Origin: Alloscardovia venturai
Lineage (GTDB): Bacteria; Actinomycetota; Actinomycetes; Actinomycetales; Bifidobacteriaceae
Direction: 5' to 3'
Assembly: GCF_042676605.1 (NCBI RefSeq)
Contig: NZ_JBHTHQ010000021.1
Location: forward strand, 744,001-808,000
DNA length: 64,000 bases
A program made the position numbers and the translations under genes. The first letter of the stretch is position 1, and every line of letters begins with the position of its first letter. A model generated the notes under the pieces. That model worked only from the letters and a program-made list of their open reading frames with translations, was not told the origin of the DNA and made no database searches. Positions 61,707 to 64,000 of this stretch are shown here, piece by piece.

Positions 61707-63182
61707 TTAAAGCGTTGGCAGATCGGCTGCGAAATTGTTAATCACCTGCACACCGTTAGACATATTATTCCCGTTTACGATGATGACAAATATGAGAGTA
61801 CCTCGATTTGTGCGTACTACGTTGCCTGCAAGCGCCGCTGCTTCGTCAAGAGTACCCGTTTTTGCTCGAATTGCGCCACGTCCCAACGCGCCAAAATCAC
61901 GATTTTTCAAAGTCCCTGTCAACCCTGCGATAGGCATACCCGTCGCGGCAGACCATGTTGAGATACGAGGATTGAGGTAGGCTGACTGGATTTGGATAAG
62001 CGTTTGAACAGTAATCTTCGAACCTGAGGCAAGACCAGATGTATCGGCTATGACAAGATTGTCAACGTTAATTCCGTACTGCTGGAGGATACCTTTCACA
62101 GCGTTCGAAGCGCCAGCCTGTGTGTTCTTATTCTGAGTTTTTATGGCAAGGACCCGTCCGAGAAGCTGTGCGAGAGAATTGTCGGAATTCGTCAGCATAA
62201 GCTGTACGAGTTCATATACAGGAGCCGAGCTAACCGTTCCAAGTGTGATAGCTTGCGATGAGGCGGTTCCCTGTGAGTAAGTCGCCGAGCTACTACTTTC
62301 TACATTTATTCCTTGTGCTTTGAGCTGGCTTGCAAATGTGGATGCCACTTGAGCCGCTGGGTACTGCGCGCGGGCGGGATACTCCGCCTGTTCCTCATCT
62401 AAGTTGCGAGGAGTAACGTTCCACTGTCGCGCTTCGTCAATTGCCATGGACGATGGTTCCATGAGATTCATGTAATTAGCATTCACACTCGATTGAGCAT
62501 TAATTACTGTTGGCAAAGTATCATCGCCAAAGAGTGAGTCATCATACTGGAGACTTACCGTGTCAATATTTCGGTTGCGAAGCTGCTTGACCACTTTGTC
62601 TGTCAGCGTTTGCAAGCCTGCACGCCCATCGATGTGAGACGTGTCACTGTGTCCAGCGCCAAGGAGGATATCTCCGCCTCCGATAAGAGTCAAAGTAGCG
62701 GACGTGGAGTGAGTATCTGCTCGGTCCATCTTGACAACTGTGTCAAAGGTCTGCTGAGGGTCAAGTGTCACCGATGCAGCAAATGCAGTGAGTGTCTTCA
62801 TCGTCGAAGCAGGCTCGAATCCCTCGCTCACATTCTTCCCCGCGACAATTTTCCCTGACGAGTCAGCTATGGCAATAGTGGCGGTATTACCTTCTACTAG
62901 TTCAGACTGCGTCTGGTCAACGAGCTGCTGAGCACGTGTCTTATCTATAGTCTTTGCTTGAGTATCTTTGACCGTATACCCCGAAAATATTCGTAGTGAA
63001 TGTGTCGGGTTCAGTGCTGCGACGCTACCGTCATGTCGTATGCGCGTTAGCGTTGTTAGTGTTCCTGGAACTACACCTGTCACATCGAGCACGACTGCGC
63101 TCACTGTAAAAATTACGGAAAATAAAGCTGTCAGAGTTACAGTAAGGCGGCGCCTGCGAGTAACTGCGATGAACTTACTCAC
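61707..63182 (-). CDS. dacB: D-alanyl-D-alanine carboxypeptidase / PBP4-type (S13)
   Basis: This 491-aa protein has an N-terminal signal anchor (about 15-38). The S13 penicillin-binding motifs are SxxK in PASTMKTLT, SxN in TNSDNSLAQLLGR and KTG in IRAKTGTLDEA. It trims peptidoglycan stem peptides outside the membrane. Its start overlaps the stop of the upstream glycosyltransferase gene by four bases, and tilS follows after 63 bp. Confidence 0.94.
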   Translation of the reverse strand: MSKFIAVTRRRRLTVTLTALFSVIFTVSAVVLDVTGVVPGTLTTLTRIRHDGSVAALNPTHSLRIFSGYTVKDTQAKTIDKTRAQQLVDQTQSELVEGNTATIAIADSSGKIVAGKNVSEGFEPASTMKTLTAFAASVTLDPQQTFDTVVKMDRADTHSTSATLTLIGGGDILLGAGHSDTSHIDGRAGLQTLTDKVVKQLRNRNIDTVSLQYDDSLFGDDTLPTVINAQSSVNANYMNLMEPSSMAIDEARQWNVTPRNLDEEQAEYPARAQYPAAQVASTFASQLKAQGINVESSSSATYSQGTASSQAITLGTVSSAPVYELVQLMLTNSDNSLAQLLGRVLAIKTQNKNTQAGASNAVKGILQQYGINVDNLVIADTSGLASGSKITVQTLIQIQSAYLNPRISTWSAATGMPIAGLTGTLKNRDFGALGRGAIRAKTGTLDEAAALAGNVVRTNRGTLIFVIIVNGNNMSNGVQVINNFAADLPTL

Positions 63183-64000
63183 GCCACCGCCTCATTCTCA
63201 CCTTCATGCGCCATAATCTGAGCAGCTGCCTTACCACCTTCATGTGCGATTGGCTTCCATTGACTCTTTGCGAAGAGTGCGACGAACGCGATAGGCACAT
63301 AACTTGCCATATAAATAGGAAAACTGAACGTGTAAGCGATGAGTTCTGGTGTCGTCGCATTTAATTTGTCGCGCTCCATGAATGCCGATAGACCCGCGAG
63401 GGCTATCATACCGACTACTGCCCAGATAATGGACCTCACCCAACCACTCGCATCTTGCACGATGGAATACCATGAGATGTAGCCAAGAGCTGCATAAATG
63501 ATGCCGAGTACGAATCGTGCGACCGAAATCACCATAAATGGGCACACCATCAGTGTCACATCAATCGCTGAGAAGTCACGCTCTTTGATGGCCCACTGGA
63601 GCATCACTTTCCCGTAGTATCTAAACACTTGAAGGAACCCTTTAGACCAACGGACACGCTGCGTCCACGACGTTTTGAAATCTACAGGTTGTTCATCGAA
63701 AAACATCGCCGAGCCGCAGAATCCTACGCGATCTCCGTGCAGGATACAGTCCATCGTAAACTCCATATCTTCGGTCAGAAGGTGGAATTTCCAGCCATCG
63801 TTACGTTCCATAATGCGTCTGGAGAACATAAAACCTGTACCGCCGACATGGCAACTTGTACCAAGTGCTGCGCGCGTGTTGTTCAGGAATCGAGATTCGC
63901 GCACGAACCATAGTGCCGCGCCAGACGACACCCAATTGTCGGAAAGATTGACAGAATTACGGTAGGATGTCAAGACTTCAAAACCGGCTTGGCGAGCTTT
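63179..64000 (-). CDS. Membrane glycosyltransferase family 2 (partial, cut by right edge)
   Basis: The frame is open to the right edge (273 codons visible). It shows late GT2 processive-synthase motifs: TEDMEFTMDCILHGDRVGF and the QxxRW motif TQRVRWSKGFLQVFRYYG. At least four transmembrane segments follow (about 140-260). An apparent internal TTG start at 63973 is an artefact; coding continues upstream (KARQAGFEV before it). It may synthesise a surface polysaccharide. The N-terminal nucleotide-sugar-binding part lies outside the window. Confidence 0.88.
   Translation of the reverse strand, partial: KARQAGFEVLTSYRNSVNLSDNWVSSGAALWFVRESRFLNNTRAALGTSCHVGGTGFMFSRRIMERNDGWKFHLLTEDMEFTMDCILHGDRVGFCGSAMFFDEQPVDFKTSWTQRVRWSKGFLQVFRYYGKVMLQWAIKERDFSAIDVTLMVCPFMVISVARFVLGIIYAALGYISWYSIVQDASGWVRSIIWAVVGMIALAGLSAFMERDKLNATTPELIAYTFSFPIYMASYVPIAFVALFAKSQWKPIAHEGGKAAAQIMAHEGENEAVA

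Overview
The window looks like a chromosomal segment of a low-GC member of the Bifidobacteriaceae (Actinobacteria). Several gene orders are typical of that group: prfB-ftsE-ftsX-CHAP hydrolase-smpB, and dacB-tilS-hpt-ftsH-folE-folP-folBK-DUF3180. An actinobacterial-type DapD, a MntP-type exporter and bifidobacterial-type GH13 and GH3 glycosidases agree with this. By eye the base composition is only moderately GC-rich, which suits Alloscardovia, Scardovia or Gardnerella relatives better than classical Bifidobacterium. That genus-level statement is inference. I saw no rRNA, tRNA, CRISPR array or insertion sequence.

Layout. 0-1.1 kb: a RelA/SpoT-domain gene cut by the left edge, divergent from a Panacea (DUF4065) antitoxin-type gene; this is a candidate toxSAS toxin-antitoxin pair. 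1.2-7.6 kb: minus-strand housekeeping genes (pseudouridine synthase, NAD(P)H-hydrate dehydratase, glmS, and a three-gene polar amino-acid ABC importer). 7.8-13.3 kb: smpB, a secreted CHAP hydrolase, ftsX, an ftsE with a long acidic tail, and prfB. 13.5-27.1 kb: dapD, map, mntP, an M13 peptidase, a broken BrnT/RHH-like gene, a second SSB, a small membrane protein, proS, a PIF1-type helicase, orn, a GH13 alpha-glucosidase and a cyclophilin.

27.3-38.5 kb is an accessory defence island. An AAA/DUF4143 ATPase gene is preceded by four exact-period 23-bp repeats. It converges on a minus-strand cluster reading fic-hsdM-hsdS-tyrosine recombinase-hsdS(truncated)-hsdR. The two hsdS genes share direct repeats at their starts and between their recognition domains, so the locus looks able to swap its DNA specificity. 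A hairpin covers the recombinase ribosome-binding region.

38.8-41.5 kb holds ettA and a TipA-like MerR regulator with a 19-bp-spacer promoter. 41.6-52.3 kb is the most unusual block. Two very large, domain-permuted GH3 enzymes, each with a membrane segment at both ends, flank two tandem AgrC/AgrA-like (GHKL kinase + LytTR regulator) two-component systems. A 21-bp-spaced direct repeat resembling a LytTR operator lies in the shared divergent promoter region. No peptide-signal gene is visible.

52.7-64 kb returns to housekeeping: tesB, an unrecognised conserved gene, DUF3180, the folate cluster, ftsH, hpt, tilS, dacB and a membrane glycosyltransferase cut by the right edge.
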